Below are positions 9,124 through 17,104 of a stretch of 64,000 nt of DNA, piece by piece. Below the pieces are notes generated by a model. The model worked only from the letters and a program-made list of their open reading frames with translations, was not told the DNA's origin and made no database searches. Source of the DNA: Caccoplasma_A sp045587545 (GTDB lineage: Bacteria; Bacteroidota; Bacteroidia; Bacteroidales; G3-4614); NCBI GenBank assembly GCA_045587545.1, contig JAZNCN010000026.1, positions 70,823 to 134,822 of the forward strand. The letters run 5' to 3'. Every line of letters starts with the position of its first letter. Positions within the stretch are counted from its first letter, which is position 1. A program made the position numbers and the translations under genes.

Positions 9124-9827
9124 AAAGAGTTTCAATCCTACTATTTTTCTTAACGGCTGCTATTTTAACAACTCTTGCACAAGAAAAAAAGAAGAGATGT
9201 TCACTTAATTATGGTGTTTCATTCTCGGTAAACGCTCCATTCGTAAACGAACGCAAAATGTTTGTTGATTGGGTTGAAGTTGACAAACCTGCTGATGATA
9301 CAAAAATTGCAGGTAGCGTCTCTATCTTTGGACGATTAAATTTTAAGCGTAACTTTATTCAGATTGAAGTCGGAAACTCATTTATGAGAGACGAATCATC
9401 TTTCAATGCAAAAAGTTTTGGTGCCGCAACAGATAATTTTATAAAATCTGATAATATCGCAATTACTCTTGATGTTCCCCTATTATATGGTTATAATTTT
9501 ATAAAAAGAGAAAAATACGAATTCTCGCTTTTTGCCGGTCCTAAAATGAGATACACATATTTAAACCGAGAAGATATTGAGAATAGCAGCCCAACTACTC
9601 TTATAATAGAAGAGGATATACACCCGGTTTCAGCATGCTGTATAATTGGAATGGGAGCTAAAATTTCAAATCTTTTTGTTGATTTCAGATATGAGTTTGG
9701 CATAACCGTTCACAACAAACCCGGAACATATATGCTATATGAAAATGATGTTTTAACATCAAAAGGAAGTTTATATGCAAAAAGAAGCATAAATTTATTG
9801 AGTTTTTCTTTGGGCGTAATTTTGTAA
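9120..9827 (+). CDS. Outer-membrane beta-barrel protein, PorT-like
   Basis: The start is ATG 9120, which overlaps the preceding stop. A longer reading from 9090 would lie inside the upstream gene and displace the signal peptide. The 235-residue product begins with a signal peptide (MKRVSILLFF to LAQ). Alternating aromatic strands typical of small 8-10-stranded Bacteroidetes barrels follow (for example FKRNFIQIEVGNSFM, YEFSLFAGPKMRYTYL). It ends in a hydrophobic beta strand (LLSFSLGVIL). There is no recognisable ligand-binding motif. Translational coupling to the flavin-reductase-like gene is suggested by the overlap, but the functions do not obviously connect. Confidence 0.65.
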   Translation: MKRVSILLFFLTAAILTTLAQEKKKRCSLNYGVSFSVNAPFVNERKMFVDWVEVDKPADDTKIAGSVSIFGRLNFKRNFIQIEVGNSFMRDESSFNAKSFGAATDNFIKSDNIAITLDVPLLYGYNFIKREKYEFSLFAGPKMRYTYLNREDIENSSPTTLIIEEDIHPVSACCIIGMGAKISNLFVDFRYEFGITVHNKPGTYMLYENDVLTSKGSLYAKRSINLLSFSLGVIL

Positions 9828-9941
9828 GTAGTAACATATTGAGTAACTTTGTAACTCATTTCTGAAAAAAGCATATTTTACAGATTTGTGTAAGTAAAAT
9901 CTATTTACCAAAAAGAATATTTTTTAATACATATCATATTT

Positions 9942-11222
9942 ATGGAAAGAGATAACAAAATCTTTGACATTATCACAAGAGAGAGAGAACGTCAAATGAA
10001 GGGAATAGAGCTTATTGCTTCTGAGAACTTCGTTAGCGAACAAGTTATGGAGGCTATGGGTTCATGCCTTACAAACAAATATGCTGAAGGATATCCCGGA
10101 AAGAGATATTACGGAGGTTGCGAAGTTGTTGATGAGGCAGAGCAACTTGCTATAGACCGCATTAAAGAGATTTATGGTGCAGAGTGGGCAAATGTTCAAC
10201 CACACTCAGGCGCTCAAGCCAATATGGCAGTGTTTATGTCGGTTATGAATCCCGGCGATAAATTCTTAGGTCTTAACCTTTCTCACGGAGGGCACCTTTC
10301 TCATGGTTCTCCTGTAAACTTCTCAGGACTTGTATTCCAAGCATTGGAGTATGGAGTTAAGGAGGATACCGGATATGTTGATTATGATATGATGGAAGAG
10401 GTTGCTCTACGCGAACGTCCCAAACTATTAATAGGAGGAGCCTCTGCATATTCTCGCGAATGGGACTATGCTCGTATGCGTGCAATTGCAGATAAAATTG
10501 GAGCTATCTTTATGATTGATATGGCTCACCCCGCTGGTTTGATTGCGGCAGGCTTGTTGGATAACCCTCTAAAATATGCTCACATTGTAACTTCTACAAC
10601 ACACAAAACACTTCGCGGACCTCGCGGTGGCGTTATTATGATGGGACAAGATTTTGAAAACCCATGGGGTAAGAAAACCCCTAAAGGTGAAATTCGCAAA
10701 ATGTCATCTTTGTTAGACTCTGCAGTATTCCCCGGTGTTCAAGGTGGACCATTGGAGCATGTAATTGCGGCTAAAGCTGTTGCATTTGGTGAAGCTCTTA
10801 CTCCTTCATATAAAGAGTACCAAACTCAAGTTAAGAAAAATGCTGCTTGTATGGCTAATGCTTTTATTGAGAAAGGATATAAAATAATTTCGGGCGGTAC
10901 AGACAACCACTGTATGTTGATTGACCTTCGAACAAAATTCCCCGAACTTACAGGAAAAGTGGCAGAGAAAGTTCTTGTATCGGCTGATATTACAGTAAAT
11001 AAAAATATGGTTCCTTTTGATAGCCGTTCACCATTCCAAACTTCAGGTATCCGTGTAGGGACTCCAGCTATCACAACACGTGGCGCTAAAGAGGACTTAA
11101 TGGTTAAGATTGTTGAGTTAATTGACAAAGTTCTTGCCAACCCCGAAGACGAAAACGTAATAAAAGCGGTACGCGAAGAGGTAAACAAAACAATGAAAGA
11201 TTATCCTCTATTCGCATACTAA
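9942..11222 (+). CDS. glyA: Serine hydroxymethyltransferase
   Basis: This PLP enzyme interconverts serine and glycine with transfer of a one-carbon unit to tetrahydrofolate. The 426-residue sequence has the family start (RERERQMKGIELIASENFVS), the YAEGYPGKRYYGG motif and the PLP lysine in TTTHKTLRGPRGG (about residue 221). The C-terminal domain has SGIRVGTPAITTRG. It stands alone and is followed by a strong terminator. A possible promoter is TTTG at 9819-9822, 21 bases, then TAACTTTG at 9844-9851, partly inside the end of the upstream gene. Confidence 0.97.
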   Translation: MERDNKIFDIITRERERQMKGIELIASENFVSEQVMEAMGSCLTNKYAEGYPGKRYYGGCEVVDEAEQLAIDRIKEIYGAEWANVQPHSGAQANMAVFMSVMNPGDKFLGLNLSHGGHLSHGSPVNFSGLVFQALEYGVKEDTGYVDYDMMEEVALRERPKLLIGGASAYSREWDYARMRAIADKIGAIFMIDMAHPAGLIAAGLLDNPLKYAHIVTSTTHKTLRGPRGGVIMMGQDFENPWGKKTPKGEIRKMSSLLDSAVFPGVQGGPLEHVIAAKAVAFGEALTPSYKEYQTQVKKNAACMANAFIEKGYKIISGGTDNHCMLIDLRTKFPELTGKVAEKVLVSADITVNKNMVPFDSRSPFQTSGIRVGTPAITTRGAKEDLMVKIVELIDKVLANPEDENVIKAVREEVNKTMKDYPLFAY

Positions 11223-11239
11223 TATATAGTATTACTACT

Positions 11240-11271
11240 AAAAAATCCGCACAAAAAAGTGCGGATTTTTT
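11240..11271 (+). terminator. Rho-independent terminator of glyA
   Basis: The arms at 11240-11252 and 11259-11271 form a 13-bp stem (core ATCCGCAC/GTGCGGAT) with a six-A loop and a T run. They start 18 bases after the glyA stop. Confidence 0.88.
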
Positions 11272-11371
11272 AGCGTTATAGCAGTTTATACAAATATTTA
11301 TCTTTTGAAAGAGTTTTGAACTGAATAACTACATTATTTAAGCAAATTACCATTTATTAAATTATATAATT

Positions 11372-12895
11372 ATGTTTACAAGATTTAAAGGATTTGATCT
11401 TATTGACAAATACCAAAAGGCTAAAAAGGCAAAAAAAGATAACAAAAAAAGCAACAACGCCAAACTTATAAAAATTTTATTTGTTGTTGCTGTTTCTCTT
11501 ATCTTATGGTTCTTGCCATCTGACAGTTTTGGTATTGAGAATTTAACAGCAATTGAACAACGAGTTATTGCTATTTTTGCATTTGCAGTGTTGATGTGGA
11601 TTTTAGAAGCTATTCCTTCTTGGGCTACATCTATGATGGTTGTTGTATTACTACTTGTAACCTGTTCTGATGGAGGATTTAGTTTCCTTACAAAAGGTGG
11701 TGATGCAGCAGTAATTGGAACTACAATCAAATACAAATCGTTGATGGCATGTTTTGCTGACCCAATCATCATGCTATTTATTGGTGGATTTGTATTGGCT
11801 ATTGCAGCAACAAAGAGCGGTTTGGACTCGGTATTAGCAAAGGCTTTACTTAAACCTTTTGGTACTCAATCAAAATTTGTCCTTCTTGGATTTTTGTTAG
11901 TAACAGCAATATTTTCAATGTTCTTGAGCAACACTGCCACAGCTGCTATGATGCTTACCTTCCTTACACCTGTACTGAAAGCACTTCCTGCTGATGGTAA
12001 AGGTAAAATTGCATTGGCTATGGCTATCCCTGTTGCCGCTAACATTGGAGGAATTGGAACTCCTATTGGAACTCCTCCAAATGCAATTGCTCTTAAAGCC
12101 TTAAATACATCAATTGAGGACGGTGGTTTAGGATTGAACATTGGTTTTGGAGACTGGATGATGTTTATGTTACCTTTTACCCTTCTTTTAATCTTCATAG
12201 GTTGGTTTATTTTAGTTAAAATGTTCCCATTCAAAGCTAAAACTATAAAACTTGACATTAAAGGAGAGAATAAAAAAGATTGGCGTTCTACCCTTGTAAA
12301 AATTACATTCATTGTAACAATTCTGTTATGGATGACAGACAAACTAACAGGATTGAATGCAAACGTTGTAGCTATGATTCCTGTTGGTGTATTCTGTGCA
12401 ACAGGTATCATTACTCGTAACGATTTATCAGAAATAAACTGGAGCGTTCTTTGGATGGTTGCAGGAGGTTTTGCTCTTGGTGTTGCTCTTAATGAGAGTG
12501 GATTGGCTGCTCACATGATAAACTCTATTCCTTTTGATTCTTGGGCTCCATTGTTGGTAATCATAGGCTCAGGATTAATCTGCTACACTCTGTCCAACTT
12601 TATTTCAAACACAGCAACAGCTGCATTGTTAGTTCCGATTTTGGCAGTTATAGGAAAAGGTATGGGTAGTGCTCTTGCTCCTCTTGGTGGTGTTTCGGCG
12701 CTATTGATAGGTATTGCAATTGCAGCATCGTTAGCAATGGTACTACCAATTAGTACTCCTCCTAACGCATTGGCTCATGCAACAGGTATGATTGAACAAA
12801 AAGATATGATTAAGACAGGTCTTATAATGGGTATTTTAGGATTAATCATAGGATACACAATGCTTATTATTCTTGGCTCGTTCGGAATTATTTAA
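11372..12895 (+). CDS. SLC13/DASS-family sodium-coupled carboxylate transporter
   Basis: This 507-residue membrane protein has about 11-12 hydrophobic segments. The two sodium-binding SNT motifs of the divalent anion:Na+ symporter family are present: FLSNTATAAMMLTFLTPV in the first half and FISNTATAALLVPI in the second. Each is accompanied by a proline-rich loop (GTPIGTPPNAIA, PISTPPNALAHA). The N-terminus is lysine-rich and cytosolic (KYQKAKKAKKDNKK). The family imports succinate, malate, fumarate or related anions, but the exact substrate cannot be told. It is monocistronic with a terminator directly downstream. Confidence 0.9.
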   Translation: MFTRFKGFDLIDKYQKAKKAKKDNKKSNNAKLIKILFVVAVSLILWFLPSDSFGIENLTAIEQRVIAIFAFAVLMWILEAIPSWATSMMVVVLLLVTCSDGGFSFLTKGGDAAVIGTTIKYKSLMACFADPIIMLFIGGFVLAIAATKSGLDSVLAKALLKPFGTQSKFVLLGFLLVTAIFSMFLSNTATAAMMLTFLTPVLKALPADGKGKIALAMAIPVAANIGGIGTPIGTPPNAIALKALNTSIEDGGLGLNIGFGDWMMFMLPFTLLLIFIGWFILVKMFPFKAKTIKLDIKGENKKDWRSTLVKITFIVTILLWMTDKLTGLNANVVAMIPVGVFCATGIITRNDLSEINWSVLWMVAGGFALGVALNESGLAAHMINSIPFDSWAPLLVIIGSGLICYTLSNFISNTATAALLVPILAVIGKGMGSALAPLGGVSALLIGIAIAASLAMVLPISTPPNALAHATGMIEQKDMIKTGLIMGILGLIIGYTMLIILGSFGII

Positions 12896-12919
12896 TAAGA
12901 ATTTCAAAATAGATTATAT

Positions 12920-12953
12920 AAGAAAGGCAATGCCCTCGAGCATTGCCTTTCTT
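12920..12953 (+). terminator. Terminator of the SLC13 transporter gene
   Basis: The arms 12920-12933 and 12940-12953 form a perfect 14-bp stem (core AAAGGCAATGC/GCATTGCCTTT) with a 6-base loop. They lie 24 bases after the stop. Confidence 0.85.
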
Positions 12954-12985
12954 ATGTTAATAGGTTCTATTTGAAGTATCTTAAC

Positions 12986-13537
12986 CTAATTGAGACTTAC
13001 TGCTTTATATTCATAGCCGAGACGGTTGAGTTCAATAGCTGCACCTATGCGGAAGAGGACCTTACAGGCACGAGCAAATGTGTGAAATGCCATTATTGAT
13101 TGAGGTTCAATGCCACTGTGCTGTATTTGCGATAGTGTATAATCACCCACTATACGCATAATCTCTTTAACTCGATTGGCTTCGTTACTCTCTTCGTGAA
13201 GTCCTATAATATTAAAGAGAATATTATCGTCCATATCATCAAACCCACGAGGTCCATAAAATTCGGAATAAGCCATATTACGACACTTATCCCAATCGGC
13301 ATGCCAACCATTTGCTATACCCATTCCCAAATAGGCTGCCCAAACTAATGCCACTGTTGGATATTGTGCTATCTCCTTAACTGCATCGGTCATATATTCA
13401 GGAGCTAAATCGTGCCAGCGTTGTTCTATATCGGCACTTTCAAGCAAAGTTCCCGATAACATTCCGTTTGTAGTACATATTTTTAAAAGTTCCTTTTGTA
13501 GAGTAGTTTCAAAGTTGTTTAAAAATTCGTAATCCAT
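12986..13537 (-). CDS. Conserved protein of unknown function
   Basis: The start was placed at ATG 13537 (MDYEFLNNFETTLQKELL). The longer reading from 13591 begins with an unlikely N-terminal extension. The 183-residue product is soluble, alpha-helical and acidic. Visible stretches include TVALVWAAYLGMGIANGWHADWD, GPRGFDDMDDNILFNIIGL and AFHTFARACKVLFRIGAAIELNRLGY. No catalytic motif or known domain is recognised. There is no signal peptide, so it is probably cytosolic. It stands alone between two terminators' worth of spacing and the tRNA region. Confidence 0.75.
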   Translation of the reverse strand: MDYEFLNNFETTLQKELLKICTTNGMLSGTLLESADIEQRWHDLAPEYMTDAVKEIAQYPTVALVWAAYLGMGIANGWHADWDKCRNMAYSEFYGPRGFDDMDDNILFNIIGLHEESNEANRVKEIMRIVGDYTLSQIQHSGIEPQSIMAFHTFARACKVLFRIGAAIELNRLGYEYKAVSLN

Positions 13538-13800
13538 ATATATAAGTTGTTTATCTATTAGCAAAGATACGAATAAGCAAAAGTTTCGCAAAGAAAAAAC
13601 TTACCAAAAGATACACGGCGGACAGAGCATGCTCTGTCCCTACTTTTAAAATTCCGTTATGAATCAACTTTTTTCAAAGAAAGGCACTGAGTGAATTTAT
13701 GATTTTGCAAAAATCAACGAGCAGACGGAGAAGGTATGTAAGTGCTTCGACCGATATCTGTCTGCGAGTTAACTTTTCTGTGAGAATCCCTGCGTATAAT
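13538..13800. other. Gene-free stretch with a palindromic element
   Basis: No convincing gene is seen. The stretch holds a perfect 20-bp palindrome (13620-13639) and a featureless region up to the tRNA terminator. An open frame across 13674-13865 runs through the tRNA and is not credible. Confidence 0.6.
13620..13643. repeat. Palindromic element, intergenic copy
   Basis: GGACAGAGCA/TGCTCTGTCC is a perfect 20-bp palindrome followed by CTAC. On the other strand it reads GTAGGGAC plus the palindrome. The same layout occurs at 45133-45156 inside a gene and, less perfectly, at 30177-30200. Confidence 0.65.
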
Positions 13801-13803
13801 AAA

Positions 13804-13829
13804 AAAGCGACAAGGTTTCTTGTCGCTTT
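13804..13829 (-). terminator. Terminator of tRNA-Arg
   Basis: The arms 13804-13814 and 13819-13829 form an 11-bp stem (AAAGCGACAAG) with a 4-base loop. On the minus strand a T run follows (13801-13806), directly after the tRNA 3' end. Confidence 0.85.
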
Positions 13830-13830
13830 A

Positions 13831-13907
13831 TGGTGATCGAGCTGGGATTCGAACCCAGGACCCACAGCTTAGAAGGCTGTTGCTCTATCCAGCTGAGCTA
13901 CCCGACC
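13831..13907 (-). tRNA. tRNA-Arg (anticodon TCT)
   Basis: Read on the minus strand, the 77-base gene starts GGTCGGGTAGCTCAG and ends CTCGATCACCA, with CCA encoded. The D arm (GCTCAGCTGGATAGAGC), the anticodon arm with loop CTTCTAA (anticodon TCT) and the T arm (CTGGGTTCGAATCCCAG) all fold normally. The acceptor stem contains two G-T pairs. TCT reads AGA, a common arginine codon in this AT-rich genome. A TACCTTTG -7 box lies upstream at 13945-13952. Confidence 0.95.
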
Positions 13908-14025
13908 GACCTTATGTTTACAAAGTACTTCAACTTTGCGAGTGCAAAGGTAGTAACTTTATTTTAATTATACAACATTTTTAGTTCTAAACTACCTTCA
14001 AACTACCGGTACATTTCTCTAAACT

Positions 14026-14060
14026 AAAAAAACGAAAAACTTGATGTTTTTCGTTTTTTT
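14026..14060 (-). terminator. Terminator after the inositol-phosphate synthase gene
   Basis: The arms 14026-14040 and 14046-14060 form a 15-bp stem (AACGAAAAAC/GTTTTTCGTT core) with a 5-base loop. They lie just after the stop at 14067 on the minus strand. Confidence 0.8.
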
Positions 14061-14066
14061 AAGCAT

Positions 14067-15356
14067 TTATCCTAAATAATCTTCCGGTTCCTCGCCAATC
14101 ATTACTCGTAGAGTGTTCTTCATTTTCACGAATTGAGCGAATAGGTCGTGTAAAGGTTCTGTATCAGGTGTATGCATTGGACTCTTGAAGTAGAATGACA
14201 ACCATGTTTGTATGCCTTTAAATCCTGCTCGTTGTGAAAGATCTGTTAAGATTATAAGGTCTAACATCAATGGTGCTGCTAATATTGAGTCGCGACATAG
14301 GAAATCAACTTTCAACTGCATTGGGTAACCCATCCAACCTACAAGGTCAATGTTATCCCAACCCTCTTTGTTATCTTTGCGTGGAGGATAGTAGTTAATA
14401 CGTACTTTGTGATAAATATTACCGTATAGTTCGGGATATTTCTCTGAGTCCAATATGGTATCTATTACTGATAGTTTACTTACCTCTTTGGTTTTGAACG
14501 ATGCAGGATCGTCTAATACCTCTCCATCACGATTACCCAAAATATTTGTTGAGAACCAACCGTCTAAGCCCAACATACGTGTTTTTAGCATTGGGGCAAG
14601 TACGGTTTTCATCATGGTTTGTCCTGTCTTAAAGTCTTTTCCACAAATGGGCACATTGTTTTTATCTGCCAACTCCCATATTGCAGGCATATCAACTGTT
14701 AAGGCCGGCGCACCATTTATGAATGGCACTCCCGATGATACCGCTGCGTATGCATATATCATTGATGGTGATATTTCAGAGCTGTTATTCTTCATTGCCT
14801 CCTCAAATGCTGCTACTGATTTATGAGCTTCACCCATTGGAATATATACCTCGGTACTTGCAGCCCATATCATTACCAATCGAGAACAATTGTTTTTACG
14901 TTTAAACTCCTCTATATCGGCTTTTACCTGCTCCATGGCATCATATTTGGTTGCAGCATCTTTTACCCATGTTCCGTGCAGGCGTGTTACATATTCTTGA
15001 TAAAAGACAGCCTTCATTGGTTTTATTGCCTGTAACTCATCTTTTACCTTATTTATATCTTTTTCTGTTAACACTTCGGCATGTAGTGCTGCTGCATATA
15101 CATCTTCTTCAAAGATATCCCAACCACCTATTACCAAATCGTTAAGATTGGCCAAAGGTATTACATCTTTTATTTTTGGTTCACGCTTGTCGGCTCCTTT
15201 CCCTAACTCAATGTGAGCCATTTGTGTGAGCGAGCCTATGGGAGTTGTCAATCCTTTTCGTGCTGCCAATGTTCCAACCACAAATGTTGAAGAAACTGCT
15301 CCTCCTATTCCCACAACCAATACTCCAAGTTTGCCTTCGGCTTTCTTTATTTCCAT
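14067..15356 (-). CDS. myo-Inositol-phosphate synthase (inositol-3-phosphate synthase family)
   Basis: This enzyme isomerises glucose-6-phosphate to inositol phosphate with NAD. The 429-residue sequence has an N-terminal NAD loop (VLVVGIGGAVSSTFVVGTLA), the motif DLVIGGWDIFEED, FINGAPALTVDMPAIWELA and the catalytic-core stretch VPICGKDFKTGQTMMKT followed by STNILGNRDGEVL. All are typical of MIPS enzymes. It is a separate unit after the HAD/transferase operon, with 111 bases between them and its own terminator. A TAACTTTG box at 15413-15420 could start transcription. It supplies inositol phosphate to the neighbouring lipid transferase. Confidence 0.93.
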   Translation of the reverse strand: MEIKKAEGKLGVLVVGIGGAVSSTFVVGTLAARKGLTTPIGSLTQMAHIELGKGADKREPKIKDVIPLANLNDLVIGGWDIFEEDVYAAALHAEVLTEKDINKVKDELQAIKPMKAVFYQEYVTRLHGTWVKDAATKYDAMEQVKADIEEFKRKNNCSRLVMIWAASTEVYIPMGEAHKSVAAFEEAMKNNSSEISPSMIYAYAAVSSGVPFINGAPALTVDMPAIWELADKNNVPICGKDFKTGQTMMKTVLAPMLKTRMLGLDGWFSTNILGNRDGEVLDDPASFKTKEVSKLSVIDTILDSEKYPELYGNIYHKVRINYYPPRKDNKEGWDNIDLVGWMGYPMQLKVDFLCRDSILAAPLMLDLIILTDLSQRAGFKGIQTWLSFYFKSPMHTPDTEPLHDLFAQFVKMKNTLRVMIGEEPEDYLG

Positions 15357-15467
15357 CTTATTGAATATTTTGTTATGTTATATATTTTCTCCTTTATTTG
15401 GAAATTCTTATACAAAGTTATAGAATTAATTTTTATTTTAGAATATATTTCAGATATTTAGGACACC

Positions 15468-16166
15468 TTATAGGAATAATAACTCATTTAATGAAGATAT
15501 TGTTCGCTCATATTCAATTTTTTCTTCTTTCCCTTGCCAACTATCGCCTTTAAACCATATTGCTTGACAGCCTGCCTGTAATGCCGGCGATATATCTTTT
15601 GAATAGCTATCTCCTACTACCAATACCTGCTCCGATGGCAGATTTAACGCCTCCACTCCTTTTTTGAATATTTCGGGCGATGGTTTGCGAACTCCTACCA
15701 CTGCCGACTCTACGATTGAAATAAAAAGATGATAAATACCATACTCTTTTAATACAGAAGTTATATTTCCATAGAAATTTGTAACCAATACTAACGGATA
15801 GCGCTTTGCTAATTGTTCTAATACCTTTTTACTCTCTGCCACTTGATGGCGAGCTACATCATCACAATACTGAGCTACTTGCTTGGTATAGTTATCTGTT
15901 TTTTCAGAATCGGGCAGGCAACCCTCTTTTATCAGATTTCGCAACTCTATTGTAACCTTTTTATATAGTAATTGATAAAAGGTGTCGGAAGGGAGAATAT
16001 GTGGTATACGTGCAAGTTCTTGCTCAGCTAATACATATGCCGGAAGAAACTGCTCTTTTGTTATTGGTACGTTGGCATATTGATACCCTTCCCATAACAC
16101 CTCACTCCAATGACGAGCAGGTGTATCGAGTGTGCCTCCGTAATCAAATATTATTCCTTTTATCAT
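15468..16166 (-). CDS. HAD-superfamily phosphatase, candidate phosphatidylinositol-phosphate phosphatase
   Basis: The 232-residue HAD protein shows motif I IIFDYGGTLD (nucleophile Asp8), motif II LVTNFYGN, motif III Lys in RKPSPEIF and motif IV VVGDSYSKDI. The usual second Asp of motif I (DxD) is Gly10 here, as in some HAD subgroups. The start ATG overlaps the stop of the phosphatidyltransferase gene by four bases, so the two are coupled. From context, and from memory of the Bacteroides thetaiotaomicron inositol-lipid genes around BT_1522-BT_1526, a role removing phosphate from phosphatidylinositol phosphate is likely but inferred. A soluble sugar- or inositol-phosphate phosphatase is the alternative. 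Confidence 0.75.
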   Translation of the reverse strand: MIKGIIFDYGGTLDTPARHWSEVLWEGYQYANVPITKEQFLPAYVLAEQELARIPHILPSDTFYQLLYKKVTIELRNLIKEGCLPDSEKTDNYTKQVAQYCDDVARHQVAESKKVLEQLAKRYPLVLVTNFYGNITSVLKEYGIYHLFISIVESAVVGVRKPSPEIFKKGVEALNLPSEQVLVVGDSYSKDISPALQAGCQAIWFKGDSWQGKEEKIEYERTISSLNELLFL

Positions 16167-17104
16167 TGTTCTTTATCCAATATGTTATTGAATATTTTAC
16201 ATACCTTCTCATATTTTACTATCATATATATAAGAATGGCATTCATTATGGTTATCTCAAATACAAAGTAAATCCATACTTGGTCAAGTAATAACGATAC
16301 AAATAGAGCTGCAACTCTTGTATTGAATGTAAGTATATTGGTATATTTTACCAATGGTCTGCTCATTGTACGATATTGTTGTGCCAAAGCAAAAGGTACA
16401 TCGCTATTGGGATAAAGTTGATTTATTTTATGACGCATCTTACGCATTTGCGGAGAGAACTGCTGTTGCGATTTTGTATGGTTTATATAAAAAAACATTA
16501 CTATTTTTTTAAACCAATCTGTACGCCATGTTAGTTTTGCATTTTCGGCTTTTAATGTTTCAACCTCTTCCAACTCACTTTTTGCCCTACCATTTACAAA
16601 GAATAGATGCAATGTGCGGTAGCAATCAGCTATTTGTGCTTGCAATATATGACAATAGCCTGCTACAGCTGCTAATACAAAGGCTTGCAAAAAAAGAAAA
16701 TCATCTGTTATTACCAAACGCAATAACAATGATATATATATTATTACAAACCATATATCGCCACAGGCACCGTCAAGTATTCTTCCCAAACGTGAGTATT
16801 GTCCTGTCATTCGGGCCAATTGTCCATCGGCACTATCGTAACTGTTTGCCCATACCAAAAGAAACATTCCTAATAGTGACAAGTAAATATTATCATAATA
16901 GAATAGCACTCCTGCAGATGCTCCTATGAATATTGAGGCTATTGTTACGGCATTGGGTGTTATGTGTAGTTTACGAAAGAGTAACGCCCATGCATATCCT
17001 ATTTTGCGATAGAATATGAGGTCAAACCACTCTTCTGTTTCTAACGATTTGAGCGTATCTTTTAGTGTTACTTTTTTATATTGTTGAGGTTCTCTTTCTT
17101 TCAT
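16163..17104 (-). CDS. CDP-alcohol phosphatidyltransferase, candidate phosphatidylinositol-phosphate synthase
   Basis: This 313-residue integral membrane enzyme of the CDP-alcohol phosphatidyltransferase family would transfer a diacylglycerol-phosphate from CDP-diacylglycerol to an alcohol such as inositol phosphate. The signature runs DSADGQLARMTGQYSRLGRI followed by LDGACGD. The first Asp pair, G, AR and the third Asp match D-x2-DG-x2-AR-x8-G-x3-D. The last Asp is one residue late (D-x4-D). Several hydrophobic segments surround it (AVTIASIFIGASAGVLFY, LLGMFLLVWA, IWFVIIYISLLLRLVI). It overlaps the ATP-grasp gene by 29 bases and the HAD gene by four, so it is part of one operon. Confidence 0.85.
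   Translation of the reverse strand: MKEREPQQYKKVTLKDTLKSLETEEWFDLIFYRKIGYAWALLFRKLHITPNAVTIASIFIGASAGVLFYYDNIYLSLLGMFLLVWANSYDSADGQLARMTGQYSRLGRILDGACGDIWFVIIYISLLLRLVITDDFLFLQAFVLAAVAGYCHILQAQIADCYRTLHLFFVNGRAKSELEEVETLKAENAKLTWRTDWFKKIVMFFYINHTKSQQQFSPQMRKMRHKINQLYPNSDVPFALAQQYRTMSRPLVKYTNILTFNTRVAALFVSLLLDQVWIYFVFEITIMNAILIYMIVKYEKVCKIFNNILDKEQ

Noticed and set aside
13674..13865. A 63-codon minus-strand frame
   Set aside because: It runs through the tRNA-Arg gene and its terminator.
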